NCBI GenBank assembly: GCA_017472105.1
Contig: JAFUQY010000293.1
Location: forward strand, 1-22,164
DNA from: Clostridia bacterium
GTDB lineage: Bacteria; Bacillota_A; Clostridia; Oscillospirales; CAG-272
Length of the DNA stretch: 22,164 bases
Direction: 5' to 3'
Shown here: one piece after another, positions 1-8,699 of the stretch
Position numbering within the stretch: position 1 is the stretch's first letter
Layout: each line of letters opens with the position of its first letter
Position numbers and translations under genes: made by a program
Notes under the pieces: generated by a model
The model's input: only the letters and a program-made list of their open reading frames with translations
The model's database searches: none
What the model was told of the DNA's origin: nothing

Positions 1-902
1 GTGCCGTTTCCGCTCAGGCGTGCATCGCGTGGCACAAGCTCGGCGCGTCCCGCATCGTTCTCGCACGGGAGCTGACCCTCGCCGACATCCGCGAAATCCG
101 CGCGAACATTCCCGAAACCCTCGAGCTGGAAGCCTTCGTCCACGGCGCGATGTGCATTGCGTACAGCGGACGGTGCCTTCTCTCGAATTACTTCACCGGA
201 CGGGATGCCAACCACGGCGCGTGCGCACAGTCCTGCCGCTGGAAATATTCTCCCACCGCGATGGATCTCGCCGAAGCAAACCGCCCCGACATCCCTTCCG
301 TTGCAGCTGCGGAACAGGACGAAAACGGCGAAACCTTCTTCATGAGCTCCCGCGACATGTGCATGCTGGAACACATCCCCGAGCTTGAGGAGTCCGGCAT
401 CTCCAGCTACAAAATCGAAGGCAGAGTCAAGAGTGCGTACTATACAGCCGTCGTAACCAACACCTACCGTCTCGCAATCGACGCATACCGTCGTGATCCC
501 GCGAACTACAAGCTCGATCCCGCGTGGACGAATGAGCTCTCCGGCGTCAGTCACCGCGAATACTCCACCGGATTTTTCTTCACGCCCCCGCATGAGGACG
601 CAAACACCGTCACCAGTCTCGGCTACATACGTGAAAAAGCGTACCTCGCGACCTGCGTTGTCGATTCCACCGAACCCGGGCAGGACGGCCTGTACGACAC
701 CCTCTTCATCCAGCGCAACAAGCTCAAGGCGACCGACCGCGTGGAAATCATCTCTCCCGGCAAAACCGGACAGGGATTTATGGCAGATTCCCTCACAAAT
801 CTCCGCGGCGAGCCGATTGAATCCGCACCGCATCCGAACATGTACTTCCGTCTCAGAGTGCCGTTCCCCGTTTACGCGGGCGACATCATGAGACTTGGTT
901 GA
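1..902 (+). CDS. U32 family peptidase-like protein (5' end missing)
   Basis: This frame is open from the left edge of the window to a TGA at 900-902, about 299 residues, so the N-terminus is missing. It contains the U32 signature: EAFVHGAMC, then SGRC and LLSNY, then CAQSCRWKY, with four cysteines in the order typical of the family. Characterised relatives (TrhP/YrrO, YhbU, RlhA) do not behave as simple proteases; several are needed for hydroxylation of tRNA wobble uridine or of 23S rRNA, and the cysteines are thought to hold an iron-sulfur cluster. That role is inferred here from family membership. The length after the signature fits the longer TrhP-like members. The start of uppP follows the stop by 4 bases, so the two are probably co-transcribed. 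The exact subfamily cannot be decided from the fragment. Confidence 0.88.
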   Translation, partial: AVSAQACIAWHKLGASRIVLARELTLADIREIRANIPETLELEAFVHGAMCIAYSGRCLLSNYFTGRDANHGACAQSCRWKYSPTAMDLAEANRPDIPSVAAAEQDENGETFFMSSRDMCMLEHIPELEESGISSYKIEGRVKSAYYTAVVTNTYRLAIDAYRRDPANYKLDPAWTNELSGVSHREYSTGFFFTPPHEDANTVTSLGYIREKAYLATCVVDSTEPGQDGLYDTLFIQRNKLKATDRVEIISPGKTGQGFMADSLTNLRGEPIESAPHPNMYFRLRVPFPVYAGDIMRLG

Positions 903-906
903 TTTT

Positions 907-1743
907 ATGGAACTCTTTTTTGAAATTCTCAAAGCCTTCTTCCTCGGCGTCGTGCAGGGGATCACCGAATGGCTTCCCGTTTCCTCGACCGGGCACATGA
1001 TCCTCTTCGACGAGTTCGTGAAGCTTAACGTGTCCGAAGAATTCAAGGAAATGTTCTTCGTCGTCATCCAGTTCGGCTCGATTCTTGCCGTGCTGATCCT
1101 CTACTGGAACCGCCTTTTCCCGTTCTCAAAGGGCAAAACACCCGCGGAACAGAAGAAAACGTGGTCGCTGTGGCTGAAAATCGTCATCGCGGCAATCCCG
1201 GCGGCGGTCATCGGGCTCCTCTTCGACGATATCCTCGACAAATACCTCTACAACTACGTCGTCGTCGCGGCAACCCTGATCCTCTACGGCGTCGTCTTCA
1301 TCGTGATCGAGCGGATGCACAAAAACCGCGTTTACACGGTCAATTCCGCCGAAGAATTCACGCCGAAGACCGCGCTCAAAGTCGGCCTGTTCCAGCTTCT
1401 CTCGCTCATCCCCGGCACATCCCGCTCCGGCTCGACCATCATCGGCGGCATGCTCGTGGGCGTATCCCGTACCGCGGCGGCGGAATTCTCGTTCTTCCTC
1501 GCCATCCCCGTCATGCTCGGCGCAAGTGCCCTGAAAATCCTGAAATACATCCTCGAATTCGGTCTGACATTTACATCGGTCGAGATCATCACCATGATCG
1601 TCGGCACCGTGACCGCATTCGCCGTATCCCTCGCGGCAATCCGCTTCCTTGTCGGATTTGTGCGCCGCCACAGCTTCGAATCCTTCGGCTGGTACCGGAT
1701 CGTGCTTGGCGCAGTGGTGATGGTGTATTTCCTCCTGACGTAA
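907..1743 (+). CDS. uppP: Undecaprenyl-diphosphate phosphatase UppP (BacA)
   Basis: The integral membrane enzyme dephosphorylates undecaprenyl diphosphate so that the lipid carrier can be reused in peptidoglycan and wall polymer synthesis; it also confers bacitracin tolerance. The 278-residue product is close to the family's usual 270 or so. Both family motifs are present: QGITEWLPVSSTGH, with Glu21 and His30, and PGTSRSGST, with Arg173, at almost the same positions as in E. coli UppP. Several long hydrophobic stretches fit a multi-pass membrane protein. I chose ATG 907, which gives the usual MELFFEILKAF beginning; a TTG at 895 would overlap the preceding gene. It sits 4 bases after the U32 gene and is followed directly by a strong terminator, so it ends that operon. 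Confidence 0.96.
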   Translation: MELFFEILKAFFLGVVQGITEWLPVSSTGHMILFDEFVKLNVSEEFKEMFFVVIQFGSILAVLILYWNRLFPFSKGKTPAEQKKTWSLWLKIVIAAIPAAVIGLLFDDILDKYLYNYVVVAATLILYGVVFIVIERMHKNRVYTVNSAEEFTPKTALKVGLFQLLSLIPGTSRSGSTIIGGMLVGVSRTAAAEFSFFLAIPVMLGASALKILKYILEFGLTFTSVEIITMIVGTVTAFAVSLAAIRFLVGFVRRHSFESFGWYRIVLGAVVMVYFLLT

Positions 1744-1750
1744 ACATAAG

Positions 1751-1803
1751 AAAAACAGCGATGCTTCCCCGGAAAAACGGGTGGGTATCGCTGTTTTGGT
1801 TTG
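1751..1803. terminator. Bidirectional intrinsic terminator after uppP
   Basis: An 11-bp stem, AAAACAGCGAT (1752-1762) with ATCGCTGTTTT (1787-1797), encloses a GC-rich inner loop. On the plus strand it runs into a T-rich tract; on the minus strand the stem is also followed by TTTTTCTT. It lies between converging genes (uppP plus, SDR gene minus) and can serve both. Confidence 0.85.
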
Positions 1804-1896
1804 TGGTTGCGCAATTATCCAACAAAATATGTGCAAATCGTTCGGCGGGACGCGGCATCGACAAAACAATATTTCAACACATGTGCCGAATATTTT

Positions 1897-2667
1897 TCAC
1901 AATTTCTGTATCATCATCCCGCCGTCGACGCCGATCACCTGACCGGTCGTGTAGCCGAGGTACCCGTCCGCAAGTGCAAGCACCGTTCTGCCGACGTCTT
2001 CGGGCTGACCGATTCTCGGAATGGGGCAAAGTCCCTCCGCGATCAGGCGGTCGTATTTTTCACGCACACCGGCGGTCATGTCCGTCGCGATGATGCCCGG
2101 GCGAACCTCGTAGACGCGGATGCCGTATTCCGCAAGCCGGTCGGCGTAGAGCGTTGCCGTCATCGACAGTCCGGCTTTGGAAATGCAGTATTCGCCGCGG
2201 TTGATGCTCGAGACTTCCGCCGATACCGATGTGATAAAAATCACCGCGCGCATCGCGTCCGTTTTCACCTGTGCCATCCGGCGTGCGATCTTCTGCGTCA
2301 GGAAAAACGTCCCGCGAAGGTTGATCCCGAGGACGCGATCGAAGCTCTCCTCCGTCATCTCCAGCATATCCGCACGGACGCTGGGCGCAACTCCCGCGTT
2401 GTTCACGAGCACGTCCACTTCCCCGAGTCCCGCGAAGGCTTCTTCCGTGATCCGCTCCCGGTCATCCGCCGAGGAAATGTCTCCGCTGACGTAGAAGGAA
2501 TCGGGTGAAACCGATCTCAGCTCGTCGAGATACTCCGCCACATCCGCCGCAGAACGCGTTCCGACAGCACAGACCGTATAGCCTGCTTTCGCCAGTTCCA
2601 TCGAGATTCCGCGTCCGATTCCGCGTGCGGCACCCGTCACAATCGCGCGTCTTCCGTTGTTTTTCAC
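1897..2667 (-). CDS. SDR-family oxidoreductase (FabG-like)
   Basis: This is a classical short-chain dehydrogenase/reductase of 256 residues. Visible motifs are the cofactor loop TGAARGIG (residues 11-18), NNAG (89-92), catalytic Ser147, and Tyr160-x3-Lys164 in YCISK. The C-terminal PGIIATDMT and GQVIGVDGG stretches are typical of 3-ketoacyl-ACP reductase-like SDRs. The substrate cannot be read from the sequence. An ATG at 2685 overlaps the upstream gene as ATGA, but it coincides with the Shine-Dalgarno itself. AAGGAGG at 2676-2682 sits 8 bases before GTG 2667, which gives MKNNGRRAIVTG, so GTG is chosen. It is the last gene of a three-gene operon with an Old Yellow Enzyme and a hydroxyacid dehydrogenase. 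A role in fatty acid synthesis is less likely than reduction of a small carbonyl compound, because no other fab genes are nearby. Confidence 0.9.
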   Translation of the reverse strand: MKNNGRRAIVTGAARGIGRGISMELAKAGYTVCAVGTRSAADVAEYLDELRSVSPDSFYVSGDISSADDRERITEEAFAGLGEVDVLVNNAGVAPSVRADMLEMTEESFDRVLGINLRGTFFLTQKIARRMAQVKTDAMRAVIFITSVSAEVSSINRGEYCISKAGLSMTATLYADRLAEYGIRVYEVRPGIIATDMTAGVREKYDRLIAEGLCPIPRIGQPEDVGRTVLALADGYLGYTTGQVIGVDGGMMIQKL

Positions 2668-2675
2668 GAAAATTC

Positions 2676-2682
2676 CCTCCTT
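2676..2682 (-). promoter_or_regulatory. Start-deciding ribosome binding site of the SDR gene
   Basis: AAGGAGG on the minus strand overlaps the stop codon of the upstream Old Yellow Enzyme gene. It lies 8 bases before GTG 2667, an optimal spacing. It is too close to the in-frame ATG at 2685 to serve it. Confidence 0.75.
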
Positions 2683-3995
2683 CATTTGTGCAGGATCACC
2701 TTGCTGTAAATCGGCATGAACATGTCCTTATCCCGGATCGGACAGCCCGTGCAGGACATCGCGCGCATCAGCTCCGTGCATTTGGAGCAGGTCAGGCACA
2801 CTTTCCGCTCGTCCAGTCCGCCGCCTTCAAGGATGTCACGCGCAAAATCCGGGTACGCGAACGCCATCCGTCCGAATCCCGCCGCGTCAATCTCACCGTT
2901 CGAAACCGCACCCGCGGCAACGTTCGGCGCAAATTTCCGCAGCCATGTGTAGCCGGTACCGATGAGGGTGATTTCCGGGCAGGTCTTTTTCAGATGCGCC
3001 GCCGCGTCGAGGAGTCGTTTTACACCCGTCAGCCGTTCTTCCGGAGGCTCATACCCGCCGTTGTCGTACGGACGGTTCACGTGCGGATTGTAGTACGGCG
3101 TGCCGAGGGTCATATCCACCAGCCGGACACCGTTTTCATACATCAGTTTGTAGAGTTTATCCGGCTCGTCCCAGTCGATTTTCGTGTAATCGTCCCGGTC
3201 AGCCGCAAAGCCCCACGGGTACGGGATGCAGTCGTACGGCCCGAACCGCGACGCGATCACGAAATCCCGCGAACGATGCACCGCCGCCGCCTGAATCGAA
3301 TCCACGAACACGCGCACGCGGTTTTCGAACGATCCGCCGTATCTGCCGGGGCGGTTATACGCGGACAGAAGCTCGCTGAAGAGGTATTTGTGACAGCACT
3401 TCACGTCCGCACCGTCAAATCCCGCCTCCTTCGCCATCGCCGCGGCTTCTCCGAATTTTTCCGGAAGTGCGTCGAGGTACTCGTCCGTCACCACGGGCCA
3501 GTCCGGATCGATATTGAACTTCTCGTTCATGACCGGATTGTGGTACGAAATCACCGGACGCGGCGTGTTGTCGGGCTTGGAAAACCGTCCGGAATGGGTC
3601 AGCTGTAAAATCGCAGGCGCACCGCCGGATTTCTCGTGAATCAGCTCCGCGAGACGCTTGTACGAATCGAGATTTTCACGCGTGATCCAGAGCTGGGCGT
3701 TGTTCGTGCGGCCGTCCCAGGTCACGGAGGTCGCCTCCACCCAGATCAGACCCGCACCGCCGGACGCCATCCGGTTCACGCGCCGCATCGTCAGCTCACT
3801 CGGGGATCCGTCCGGCTCGGAGTCAAATCCCTCCATCGGATGCACGGTCAGCGAATTTTTCAGGGTCACATCGGACTCCGCAACCGTCTTCGGCTTCTCA
3901 AGAGGCGTCAGATCGTCCGACCACGGCAGCGTCACGCCGCATTTCTCCTGCGCATCAAAGAACGCTTCTTTTGTTTTGTATGTAAATTTTTCCAT
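2682..3995 (-). CDS. Old Yellow Enzyme family oxidoreductase with Fe-S motif
   Basis: The 437-residue protein is an FMN-binding TIM barrel of the NADH:flavin oxidoreductase family. Visible elements include LQLTHSGR (131-137), the NRPGRYGGSFENR block (214-226) and ASRFGPYD. Near the C-terminus are Cys400, Cys403, Cys406 and then Cys415 and Cys418, resembling the C-x2-C-x2-C-x11/12-C site that binds a 4Fe-4S cluster in trimethylamine dehydrogenase and 2,4-dienoyl-CoA reductase. Those enzymes are about 670 residues because they carry a second FAD/NAD(P)H domain; here it is absent, so electrons must come from a partner. The segment usually read as HGAHGYL is VKCCHKYL (198-205), with Lys replacing the first His. 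The substrate is unknown, possibly an activated alkene. It lies 11 bases after the hydroxyacid dehydrogenase gene and touches the SDR gene. Confidence 0.88.
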   Translation of the reverse strand: MEKFTYKTKEAFFDAQEKCGVTLPWSDDLTPLEKPKTVAESDVTLKNSLTVHPMEGFDSEPDGSPSELTMRRVNRMASGGAGLIWVEATSVTWDGRTNNAQLWITRENLDSYKRLAELIHEKSGGAPAILQLTHSGRFSKPDNTPRPVISYHNPVMNEKFNIDPDWPVVTDEYLDALPEKFGEAAAMAKEAGFDGADVKCCHKYLFSELLSAYNRPGRYGGSFENRVRVFVDSIQAAAVHRSRDFVIASRFGPYDCIPYPWGFAADRDDYTKIDWDEPDKLYKLMYENGVRLVDMTLGTPYYNPHVNRPYDNGGYEPPEERLTGVKRLLDAAAHLKKTCPEITLIGTGYTWLRKFAPNVAAGAVSNGEIDAAGFGRMAFAYPDFARDILEGGGLDERKVCLTCSKCTELMRAMSCTGCPIRDKDMFMPIYSKVILHK

Positions 3996-4006
3996 ATTTT
4001 CGTCAG

Positions 4007-5014
4007 TTACGCCATCGTTTCGAGCATTTTCAGCGAAACGGAGTACTTCGTCGGCTCTCCTGCGTCAAATGCGCGATATTCGTCATACATATATTCCGCC
4101 ATCCGGTGCACCTCATTGCCGAGAGAACCCGCGATGTGGGGCGTGAGGAAAACGTTCTCCAGCGTGTAGAGCGGGCTGGACGCCTCCGGAGGTTCCGGGA
4201 AGGTCACGTCAAGCACCGCCGCACGGGTAGGAACGTCACGGAGTGCCGCGATCATATCATCCTCAACCACCTGCGCACCGCGTCCGGTATTGATGAACAC
4301 CGCGTGGGGCTTCATCGCATTGAAGTGACGGGCATTCATCATGCCGACGGTCTGTGCGTTGTTCGCCGTGTGGTTGGAAATGACGTCGCATTCGGCAAAG
4401 AGCGTGTCGAGATCGCACTTCACTACACCCATTTCCGCCGCCTTTTCATCCGGGAGGAACGGGTCGGAGACGAGAATTTCCACCTTGTCGAGCGTTTTCA
4501 GGCGTTCGATGACCATCCGACCGATCATGCCCGCGCCGATGATGCCCACCTTGATCTCGTAGTTGCCCGGGAAGGACACGGCGGGATGCTTGTTCGTCCA
4601 CTGTGCGCCGTCGCACTGCCGGTGGAGCCGCTGGAAAAATCCCTTGGAGGCAAGAATGACCTGCGCGAAGGTGTATTCCGCCACGGGAACGCCGTTTGCC
4701 GCCCATGCCGAGAACACAGCGACGCCGGATTCGAGGAACGGCCGCGCAAACTGCTGTACCGAGCCCGCACCGTAGAACACCGCCTTCACGTTCGGGAGGT
4801 ATTCGGCAATCTCTTCCGCCGTGAACGCGGGCATGCCCCATGTGGAGAACACGTAATCCGCGCGGGAGAGGATGTCCCGGTACTCGCCGATCTCGCGCTT
4901 TCCGATGACACGGTCAGTCTCGAAAATGAGCTCGCCGTGCAGTTTTTCAAGCACATCCTTTGCGTAAACATAGTCGACCCGATCCTGCGAGCCGAGAAAA
5001 ACAGCGTGTTTCAT
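4007..5014 (-). CDS. D-2-hydroxyacid dehydrogenase family protein
   Basis: The 335-residue product has the Rossmann cofactor loop GAGMIG (160-165) and all three family catalytic residues: Arg245 in NTGRG, Glu274 in FPEPP, and His293 in TPHIAGS. Family members reduce 2-keto acids to D-2-hydroxy acids with NAD(P)H, or the reverse. The substrate-side N-terminal domain does not match a subfamily that I can name, so the substrate is open. Start ATG 5014 is preceded by AGGAGG with 8 bases of spacing; a longer in-frame ATG at 5083 has no such site. It is the first gene of the operon with the Old Yellow Enzyme and SDR genes. Three successive nicotinamide- or flavin-linked oxidoreductases suggest a short redox pathway on a small organic acid. 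I see no convincing promoter in the bases upstream. Confidence 0.9.
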   Translation of the reverse strand: MKHAVFLGSQDRVDYVYAKDVLEKLHGELIFETDRVIGKREIGEYRDILSRADYVFSTWGMPAFTAEEIAEYLPNVKAVFYGAGSVQQFARPFLESGVAVFSAWAANGVPVAEYTFAQVILASKGFFQRLHRQCDGAQWTNKHPAVSFPGNYEIKVGIIGAGMIGRMVIERLKTLDKVEILVSDPFLPDEKAAEMGVVKCDLDTLFAECDVISNHTANNAQTVGMMNARHFNAMKPHAVFINTGRGAQVVEDDMIAALRDVPTRAAVLDVTFPEPPEASSPLYTLENVFLTPHIAGSLGNEVHRMAEYMYDEYRAFDAGEPTKYSVSLKMLETMA

Positions 5015-5069
5015 TGGTTTTGCCTCCTGTTTGTGTTTTGTTATGGGAAATCCCCGTATTTGTATTCCT

Positions 5070-5185
5070 GCCTCATCCGTCACGCACTTTCTGCGAAAGT
5101 GGTGCCACCTTCCCCACTGCGTCCGGCTGTCTGAAACCGTTCATACCTGCTGGGGAAGGCATCCCGGAATGTTCGTTCCGCAGCA
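5070..5185 (+). repeat. Intergenic palindromic repeat, copy A
   Basis: This is the plus-oriented member of an inverted pair that fills the 354-bp gap between the hydroxyacid dehydrogenase gene and hemW. Ordered landmarks are GCCTCATCC (5070-5078), the hairpin CACTTTC-TGC-GAAAGTG (5085-5101), CCTTCCCCAC (5108-5117), GGGGAAGGC (5152-5160) and CCGCAGCA (5178-5185). The CCTTCCCC and GGGGAAGG blocks can pair with each other. No open frame in the gap looks like a gene. Confidence 0.75.
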
Positions 5186-5238
5186 TCGCCGTAAGCCAAT
5201 CCGTTATTAACGCAAAAACCAGACATCCTTCCGGACCG

Positions 5239-5359
5239 TGCTGCGGGAGCATAAACTCAGCAAGCCTTCCCCTGCACGCATTGGAAATTTCGGCTTTCCC
5301 AACACTGTGGGGAAGGGGGACCGCCGTGTTTCTGAAAGAAATGCGGTGGTGGATGAGGC
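5239..5359 (-). repeat. Intergenic palindromic repeat, copy B (inverted)
   Basis: Read on the minus strand, the same landmarks appear in the same order: GCCTCATCC (5359-5351), CCTTCCCCAC (5316-5307), GGGGAAGGC (5272-5264) and CCGCAGCA (5246-5239). Offsets match copy A except for five extra bases between the first two landmarks. It starts 8 bases after the hemW stop codon. Copies A and B are separated by 53 bases (5186-5238) in which I see nothing recognisable. The stacked palindromes could end hemW transcription, which is an inference. Confidence 0.75.
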
Positions 5360-5367
5360 TTGTTTCT

Positions 5368-6570
5368 TCATCCCCCGAAATAATACCGCCCGAAGTCCTC
5401 GAATTCGAGAAGATCCGACAGAATATAATTCGAAATAAACATCCCCGCAGGGGTCAGGGCATAAACTCCGTTCCGCACGGTCATGAAGCCGTTCTGAATG
5501 AACCTGTAACACTTCCCGCCGTACAGCTGCTCGAATGACAGCCCGAACCGGCGCGAGAATTCCCGCTCGTCCAGACCGGAGGTCAGCCGCAGACGGAGCA
5601 TGATGTACTCGCCCATCCGCTCACGTTCCTCGACGGTGTCGCACTCATCGGTGATCCGGATCCGGGATTCCTTCACCGTCACGCCCTCGATGTAGCGGTC
5701 CGCATCCGCCGTGAACGAAAACCGGCTGCCGTTGAAGTAGGAATGCGCGGACACCCCGAATCCGAGGTACTCGTCGCAGTTCCAGTATTTCAGATTGTGC
5801 GCGCACATGTGACCGGGACGGGCGAAATTGGAAATCTCGTACTGGAGATAGCCATAACTCCGCAGAAGGTCAATCGCAGTGATGTACATGTCCGCTTCCG
5901 TGTCGTCGTCCGGGAGATAGGGCGCGATTTCGCTGTAATTTGCATAAAACGGTGTTCCCGGCTCGATCTTGAGGTCGTACAGCGAGATGTGATCCGGCTG
6001 CATGCGCGTCAGATACCGGATCGTGTGCAGGAGGGACTCCGTCGTCTGATACGGGATGCCGAACATGAGATCGACGTTGATGTTGTCAAAACCGGCGTCC
6101 CGTGCCATCTTGAACGAGCGCGCGAAATCCTTGCGGGTGTGAATCCGCGAGAGCGCCTTCAGCTCGTTCTCATGCGCACTCTGCAAGCCCATGCTCAGCC
6201 GGTTCACGCCCATTTTCCGCAGCTTCACGAGCGTGTCGTACGAAACCGTCGCGGGATTTGCTTCAATCGTGAACTCCGCCGTTTTCGTCAGCCGGAAATT
6301 GTGCCGGATCGCCCGGATCACACGGAACAGCTCGTCCGGCGGCAGTGCGGTAGGCGTACCACCTCCGATGAAGACCGTGTCCGGCTCGTAATTCTGTGCG
6401 GCGGCGCGGTAGCTTTCCATGTGTGCGATGAGCGCATCCACGTATTTCGTCATCCGCTCAACGGACTGGCACACGGACGAATTGAAGTCGCAGTAAGCGC
6501 ATTTGGAGCGGCAGAACGGCACGTGTACGTAAATCCCCAGCCGTTTTTTATCGAATGTATTGATCTGCAT
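5368..6570 (-). CDS. hemW: Heme chaperone HemW (HemN-like radical SAM protein)
   Basis: This is a radical SAM protein with the cluster motif HVPFCRSKCAYCDF (Cys20, Cys24, Cys27) and GGGTPT (69-74). HemN coproporphyrinogen dehydrogenases have a further Cys directly after the third (CxC); here that position is Phe, as in HemW, which binds heme and delivers it to target proteins such as respiratory enzymes. The 400-residue length fits HemW (about 375-400), not HemN (about 450). The neighbouring lepA supports the call, since lepA-hemW is a conserved Bacillota pair; hrcA-grpE-dnaK, which often follow, are absent here. AAAGG lies only one base before ATG 6579 but 10 bases before ATG 6570, so the shorter start is preferred. 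Such proteins are often annotated as oxygen-independent coproporphyrinogen III oxidase. Confidence 0.93.
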   Translation of the reverse strand: MQINTFDKKRLGIYVHVPFCRSKCAYCDFNSSVCQSVERMTKYVDALIAHMESYRAAAQNYEPDTVFIGGGTPTALPPDELFRVIRAIRHNFRLTKTAEFTIEANPATVSYDTLVKLRKMGVNRLSMGLQSAHENELKALSRIHTRKDFARSFKMARDAGFDNINVDLMFGIPYQTTESLLHTIRYLTRMQPDHISLYDLKIEPGTPFYANYSEIAPYLPDDDTEADMYITAIDLLRSYGYLQYEISNFARPGHMCAHNLKYWNCDEYLGFGVSAHSYFNGSRFSFTADADRYIEGVTVKESRIRITDECDTVEERERMGEYIMLRLRLTSGLDEREFSRRFGLSFEQLYGGKCYRFIQNGFMTVRNGVYALTPAGMFISNYILSDLLEFEDFGRYYFGG

Positions 6571-6609
6571 GAAACTCATGCCTTTCGTTTGTATGATTTG
6601 AGAGGCGAA

Positions 6610-8430
6610 TCAATCGTCGTCATCGAGCTTCAGCACCGCCATGAACGCCTCGGGGGACACCTGAACGGAGCCGAGCTGACGCATCTTCTTCTTGCCTTCC
6701 TTCTGCTTTTCGAGCAGCTTCTTCTTTCTCGTGATGTCACCGCCGTAGCACTTGGCAAGAACGTCCTTGCGGAGCGCCTTGACCGTTTCGCGCGCGATGA
6801 TTTTCGAGCCGATGGCAGCCTGAATCGGGACTTCAAACAGCTGACGCGGGATGTTGTCCTTCAGCTTTTCCGCAATCTTGCGGGCTCTGCCGTACGCTTT
6901 GTCGCGGTGCACAATAAACGTCAGCGCGTCGACCATCTCACCGTTGAGCATGAAGTCCAGCTTCACGAGATCCGACGCTTCGTAGCCTTCCAGCTCATAA
7001 TCGAGCGATGCGTAGCCGCGGGAACGGGATTTGAGTGCGTCAAAGAAGTCGTAGATGATCTCGTTCAGCGGCAGCTTGTAGTGCAGTTCCACGCGTTCGG
7101 TGTCGATGTACTTCATGTCGATGAAGACGCCGCGCCGGTCCTGACAGAGATCCATGATGCCGCCGGTGTAGTCCGTGGGCGTGATGATGGATGCCGCCAC
7201 GATCGGTTCCGCCGCCACTTCGATTTCGTCCGGGGACGGGTAGTTCGTCGGGTTGTCGATGCGGATCACTTCCCCGCCGCGCTTGGTGATCTCGTAAATT
7301 ACACTGGGCGCGGTCGTGATGAGGTCGAGATTGAACTCACGCTCCAGACGTTCCTCGATGATTTCCATGTGGAGCAGTCCGAGGAAGCCGCAGCGGAAGC
7401 CGAATCCGAGCGCAATGGACGTTTCCGGCTCAAAGGTGAACGCCGCGTCGTTGAGCTGGAGCTTTTCGAGTGCGTCCTTGGTTTCGTTGTATTTCGCGCC
7501 GTCCGCGGGATAGATACCGGCGTAAACCATCGACGGAACCTTCTTGAAGCCCGGAAGCGGCTCGGGAGCGGGTGCGTCGCGGTGGGTCACGGTGTCACCG
7601 ACACGGGTATCGGACACGTTTTTGATGGATGCGGTGAAGTAGCCGACCTCGCCCGCGGACAGTTCACCCGTGGGTCTGAGACCGAACGGATCCATCACGC
7701 CGACTTCAACGACTTCAAATTCAGCCCCGGTGTGCATGAGTTTGATCGCCTCGCCGGCTTTGAGCGTACCTTCCATGACGCGGATGTAAACCACGACGCC
7801 GAGGTAGCTGTTGTAAACGGAGTCGAAAATCAGACACTGCAAGGGAGCGTCCGCGTCTCCTTCCGGTGCGGGAACGTCGCGGATGATCGCAGCCATCACG
7901 TCGGCAATGTTCAGCCCGGTCTTTGCGGAAACGACGGGCGCGTCCTCAGCGGGAATGCCGATCACGTCCTCGATTTCCTCCTTGCACTTGTCGGGCATCG
8001 CGGAGGGCAAATCGATTTTGTTGATAACGGGCACAATCTCGAGATTCGCGTCCACGGCGAGATAAGCGTTCGCCAGCGTCTGCGCTTCGATGCCCTGCGT
8101 TGCGTCGACGACGAGGAGGGCGCCCTCGCATGCATTGAGGGAACGGGAAACCTCGTAGTTGAAGTCGACGTGACCGGGGGTGTCGATCATGTTCAGTGCG
8201 TACTGTTCCCCGTCGGGGGATGTGTAGTCGATCCGGACAGCGCGTGCCTTGATGGTAATGCCGCGTTCTTTTTCCAGATCCATGTTGTCAAGGAGCTGTT
8301 CCTCCATGTCGCGCTTTTCGACGGTGTTGGAAAATTCCAGAATACGGTCAGCCAGCGTGGACTTGCCGTGGTCGATGTGCGCAATGATGGAAAAGTTCCG
8401 GATATGCTTCTGCTTCTCGGTGAGAGCCAT
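6610..8430 (-). CDS. lepA: Elongation factor 4 (LepA), ribosome back-translocating GTPase
   Basis: The 606-residue product is full length for LepA. The GTPase motifs run in order: AHIDHGKST (17-25), ERGITI, DTPGH and NKIDLPSA. The LepA-specific C-terminal part follows, including [13 protein letters not shown], a [13 protein letters not shown] segment, and the lysine-rich end [17 protein letters not shown]. LepA binds the ribosome and has been linked to recovery of stalled or mis-translocated ribosomes and to 30S assembly. AGGAG sits 7 bases before ATG 8430. It is the first gene of a two-gene operon, with hemW 39 bases downstream, and is transcribed from the promoter at 8471-8500. Confidence 0.97.
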   Translation of the reverse strand: MALTEKQKHIRNFSIIAHIDHGKSTLADRILEFSNTVEKRDMEEQLLDNMDLEKERGITIKARAVRIDYTSPDGEQYALNMIDTPGHVDFNYEVSRSLNACEGALLVVDATQGIEAQTLANAYLAVDANLEIVPVINKIDLPSAMPDKCKEEIEDVIGIPAEDAPVVSAKTGLNIADVMAAIIRDVPAPEGDADAPLQCLIFDSVYNSYLGVVVYIRVMEGTLKAGEAIKLMHTGAEFEVVEVGVMDPFGLRPTGELSAGEVGYFTASIKNVSDTRVGDTVTHRDAPAPEPLPGFKKVPSMVYAGIYPADGAKYNETKDALEKLQLNDAAFTFEPETSIALGFGFRCGFLGLLHMEIIEERLEREFNLDLITTAPSVIYEITKRGGEVIRIDNPTNYPSPDEIEVAAEPIVAASIITPTDYTGGIMDLCQDRRGVFIDMKYIDTERVELHYKLPLNEIIYDFFDALKSRSRGYASLDYELEGYEASDLVKLDFMLNGEMVDALTFIVHRDKAYGRARKIAEKLKDNIPRQLFEVPIQAAIGSKIIARETVKALRKDVLAKCYGGDITRKKKLLEKQKEGKKKMRQLGSVQVSPEAFMAVLKLDDDD

Positions 8431-8470
8431 AGATATTCTCCTGATATTCTTGGGTATGAGTATTCATATT

Positions 8471-8500
8471 ATTATACCAGATAAATGGTGGGAAAATCAA
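8471..8500 (-). promoter_or_regulatory. Sigma-A promoter of lepA-hemW
   Basis: On the minus strand TTGATT (8500-8495) and TATAAT (8476-8471) are separated by 18 bases, placing the start of transcription about 35 bases before the lepA ATG. It is divergent from the promoter at 8615-8643. Confidence 0.72.
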
Positions 8501-8614
8501 GCGGTTTTGCACAACCGATGCATTTTTCGGGGAAAATTTGCGCAATCCGCTGCTTTTATGACGGACAGAAAGAAAATCTGTTCAAATTCTGATTACGGGA
8601 GCCGCCGTTTGATA

Positions 8615-8643
8615 TTGACAACGCAGGAAGGATATAGTATAAT
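8615..8643 (+). promoter_or_regulatory. Perfect-consensus sigma-A promoter
   Basis: TTGACA (8615-8620), a 17-base spacer and TATAAT (8638-8643) match the housekeeping consensus exactly. It lies about 57 bases before the histidine phosphatase ATG at 8700, with no operator-like dyad recognised around it, so strong constitutive expression is expected. Confidence 0.85.
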
Positions 8644-8699
8644 ATATCTGAATTGGCTCAGGTATTTCACACAGCTGTCACATAAAGGAGGGATTCGTC

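Noticed and set aside
895..906. TTG start for uppP
   Set aside because: It would overlap the U32 gene and add four residues that the family lacks; ATG 907 gives the standard N-terminus.
2668..2685. ATG 2685 as start of the SDR gene
   Set aside because: The ribosome binding site AAGGAGG lies directly after this ATG and is correctly spaced for GTG 2667.
5186..5238. Possible small RNA or gene between the inverted repeats
   Set aside because: Only 53 bases, with no promoter, hairpin-plus-T-run or reading frame that stands out.
6571..6579. ATG 6579 as start of hemW
   Set aside because: AAAGG is one base away, too close; it fits ATG 6570 with a 10-base spacing.
5743..8484. Open frame of 913 codons on the plus strand
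   Set aside because: It lies antisense to hemW and lepA, both unmistakable genes. The strong GC bias at third codon positions keeps the opposite strand free of stops. Its product is arginine/valine/histidine-rich with no domain.
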